A stretch of 53,095 bases of DNA from Chloroflexaceae bacterium (GTDB taxonomy: Bacteria; Chloroflexota; Chloroflexia; Chloroflexales; Chloroflexaceae): contig JAAUTZ010000013.1 of the NCBI GenBank assembly GCA_012031225.1, positions 1 through 53,095 on the forward strand, written 5' to 3'. The notes under the pieces are model-generated. The model was not told the DNA's origin, did not search any database, and saw only the letters and a list, made by a program, of their open reading frames with translations. The position numbers were made by a program, and so were the translations under genes. Shown here piece by piece: positions 52,201-53,095 of the stretch (within the stretch, counting starts at the first letter, position 1; each line of letters starts with the position of its first letter).

Positions 52201-53095
52201 CGCACAGTGTGCCGGTAGCCAACAGATCGGTTCAGGCGAATTGACCGCCGATACGGCCAAAGGCTTCAACATCATCAGCGATAGCTCGTGTACGAATGCC
52301 TCTGTAGCAAAAGATGACTTGATTGGCGTGAACGTGACGTACAACGCGCTCGCCAACAACCTTGGCCCCAAAGTGGGCGCAAGTAGCTACGAGCGCACCC
52401 TGCTCACGCACAAGCTGACCGGCGGTGAGAGCAACCCCGCGCTCAACCGCATCCCCACCGCGAGCAGTTCCAATGGCTGCCCCACCACCGATGCTCGCGG
52501 CTTCCCGCGCCCGCGCACCACTGCCGATCAGTGCGATGTGGGTGCGTATGAGATTTCGCCGCCAGTGGCCGTCAACGACTCGGTTAGCACTCCGATTGCT
52601 ACCGCAATCACCTTCGATGTTACGACCAACGATTTCGCCCCCGATGGCGTGATTATTGCGAACACCGTGGCGGGCCCCCTGATTAGTCCCGATCCCTTGC
52701 CAACAGTACAGACTTCGCCGATTTTGTCCAACCTTGTGACCCGCAACCAAGCGGGGCGGTTGGTGAACAATGGCGATGGAACCTTCACCTTCACGCCGCG
52801 CTACGTGGGGATGCCGGGCGGCGCAACAAGCGGCGGCAGTAGTATTCTGACCGACTTTGAGGGCTTGCTCACCTTCCGCTACCAAGTCCGCGATGACTCT
52901 GGTGCGCTCTCGCAGCCGGGCTTCGTCTTTGTGTATGTGGGACAGGATGTGCCCCCACAAGTAGCCGAGTGTCTGCCGCCCGACGATCAGCTCGTCAGCC
53001 CGTGGGGTTCGCTCGATATTGGCGATGCCGCGATCCGCCCCGGTCGCAGTGTGCAGGAACTGAACGGCGCATTTGCTACGGTGTGTGGTGCGGGG
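49259..53095 (+). CDS. Large secreted beta-helix surface protein, CSLREA type (3' end outside window)
   Basis: At least 1279 codons are open to the window end. Residues 1-40 form a signal peptide with likely cleavage at PAAAA/D. A CSLREA-like segment follows (VTSFADVVD to QCTLRQAV, about 44-82), then parallel beta-helix repeats rich in GGGI-N-G and NN motifs (about 85-405). A jelly-roll-like non-repeat block with W and Cys residues lies at about 407-677, then more beta-helix (to about 1000). A choice-of-anchor Q-type ending DARGFPRPRTTADQCDVGAYE (about 1078-1098) leads into a cadherin/tandem-95-like domain (VAVNDSVSTPIATAITFDV). The protein is exported and probably adhesive; the anchor is beyond the window. 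Frames opposite it are shadows. Confidence 0.88.
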   Translation, partial: MSYPLNTKLMRTFRLFSTLLILGSIFSSIFLVTPRPAAAADVTFTVTSFADVVDSSQTGCTVTVPSEGTQCTLRQAVRAATRTPAGRTIAINLRAGVYNLTLTGTGERESLTGDLNIRRSNIIINGAGKGVTIIDGGAIEHVFRVESAGGIVTLTLNDLTIRNGRAPSGSGGGGIFVRHGNLVLNNVEILNNTALGGVNSGSGGGGILIADASGDTPTSNINTLTANNITVSGNVVQRNSLSGNGGGGISILTNAVATIRNSQITNNTTASRGGGLYIDGNTTSKATVTLENVQIENNRAENPTYTRAVAANDTNNDRPNGRNGGGILNLGDLTFTGGTLKNNVAQVDGGGMYAFDATTLIDGVDVWENIALYRKGGGFYNYAGILTIRNSDLYANEARTIPFGLQNAYPVLDNFAFPAGGLEPNTTNPTRLDSNRWSVRLNSAGDGLGRINFGGSMEAIPLGEDLNGLRRTFQRSYARGDVFRGGLYGFEVEPGNTALGFQPVTNFYGDPVFAPNAGNVRLRLQNTTGSNITSYTVNYDIWTLNNAQCASHVDFVYNTATTSTPSGTGDGTYIDTVFDPGFANRYASTGGVNPPNPNATNWVRTPKSLTVTGLNVPSSGDNWLHLRWNVYYASGCTSTQQADQVAIDNVVVTANSQPLLNANFNTYARTGFGNVEYPVYYHGVGGAVANDFGGTLLFFDSTVRGNTAVMQGGGVYNIGNNNNDENATVVLNNTTFRDNAAPGAWLRFYTDQNPKVTGQGGGIYNEGKTELYNSSMFNNSTATDGGGFYNNGRLVLANSLVDSNAALYTQPDGSALGNGGGIANYFSGILTINDSMIINNEANNRGGGIDTLSGNPVTINNSTIANNTAYLGDGGGIYNTARTRVGGGDNRRCCDWSSTLTLNNVTVSSNLAGNRGGGIYQDVEVDISVWIRITNGTIVDNFAQWNGGGLHFDFSSTNNNRRSWMRNTLVANNQVGAAGGGAQCAGSQQIGSGELTADTAKGFNIISDSSCTNASVAKDDLIGVNVTYNALANNLGPKVGASSYERTLLTHKLTGGESNPALNRIPTASSSNGCPTTDARGFPRPRTTADQCDVGAYEISPPVAVNDSVSTPIATAITFDVTTNDFAPDGVIIANTVAGPLISPDPLPTVQTSPILSNLVTRNQAGRLVNNGDGTFTFTPRYVGMPGGATSGGSSILTDFEGLLTFRYQVRDDSGALSQPGFVFVYVGQDVPPQVAECLPPDDQLVSPWGSLDIGDAAIRPGRSVQELNGAFATVCGAG

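Noticed and set aside
51110-52222. Minus-strand 370-codon open frame
   Set aside because: It lies opposite the intact beta-helix frame. Its Val/Ala/Ile-rich periodic sequence mirrors the repeats on the coding strand.

Overview
The window reads as a chromosomal segment of a high-GC bacterium, most likely a member of the Chloroflexota (class Chloroflexia-like). The assignment rests on gene content: a soluble-adenylyl-cyclase-like regulator with an AAA/TPR tail, a Ser/Thr kinase joined to a beta-helix, DUF2085/TlpA pairs beside rex, CSLREA-type surface proteins and an L,D-transpeptidase with two surface repeats. It is inferred from family knowledge and was not tested by a search. No tRNA, rRNA, CRISPR array or insertion sequence was recognised.

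Region 1 (1-8761) is a compact, co-directional phage-like module: small terminase (frameshifted), large terminase, portal, a fused prohead protease/HK97 capsid protein with a likely internal start for the capsid half, a head-tail connector, a Dit-like tail-tip protein carrying an inserted seven-repeat beta-propeller, and a Gp37-like tail protein. Tail tube, tape measure, neck, lysis, integrase and repressor genes are absent from the part seen. Every non-overlapping gap in this module is filled with degenerate 7-bp repeats, often as facing inverted arrays. None were noticed elsewhere in the window.

Region 2 (8762-28000) is host housekeeping and regulation. It holds a DsbA-fold protein, a Ser/Thr kinase with a beta-helix, pyruvate kinase, ComEA, a 1432-residue cyclase/ATPase/TPR protein, an L,D-transpeptidase, a DUF2085-TlpA-DUF2085 operon from a near-leaderless promoter, rex, a DUF507 gene, a membrane-anchored protein of unknown function, an M61 peptidase with PDZ domain (frameshifted) and a PLP aminotransferase. 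A strongly structured RNA candidate lies upstream of the aminotransferase.

Region 3 (28095-48901) is an exopolysaccharide locus. It has a co-polymerase/BY-kinase, the initiating sugar-phosphate transferase, genes for a 3-acetamido sugar nucleotide (oxidoreductase, aminotransferase and, 14 kb later, acetyltransferase), a Wzy-type polymerase or ligase, a Wzx flippase, two GT4 glycosyltransferases, an AsnB-type amidotransferase, an AlgD-like nucleotide-sugar dehydrogenase, a polysaccharide deacetylase with an unusual motif order, a FemAB/GNAT protein, a lipoprotein heparinase/alginate-lyase-like enzyme and a DUF418 membrane protein. Together these predict a Wzx/Wzy-type polymer containing uronic acid and 3-acetamido sugars.

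Region 4 (48902-53095) is an AT-rich promoter region followed by a very large secreted beta-helix surface protein that runs off the window.

Three genes (76-590, 20081-20664, 24452-26235) are each broken by an apparent single-base deletion, and adding one base restores a length divisible by three in each. Sequencing error and recent decay are both possible.
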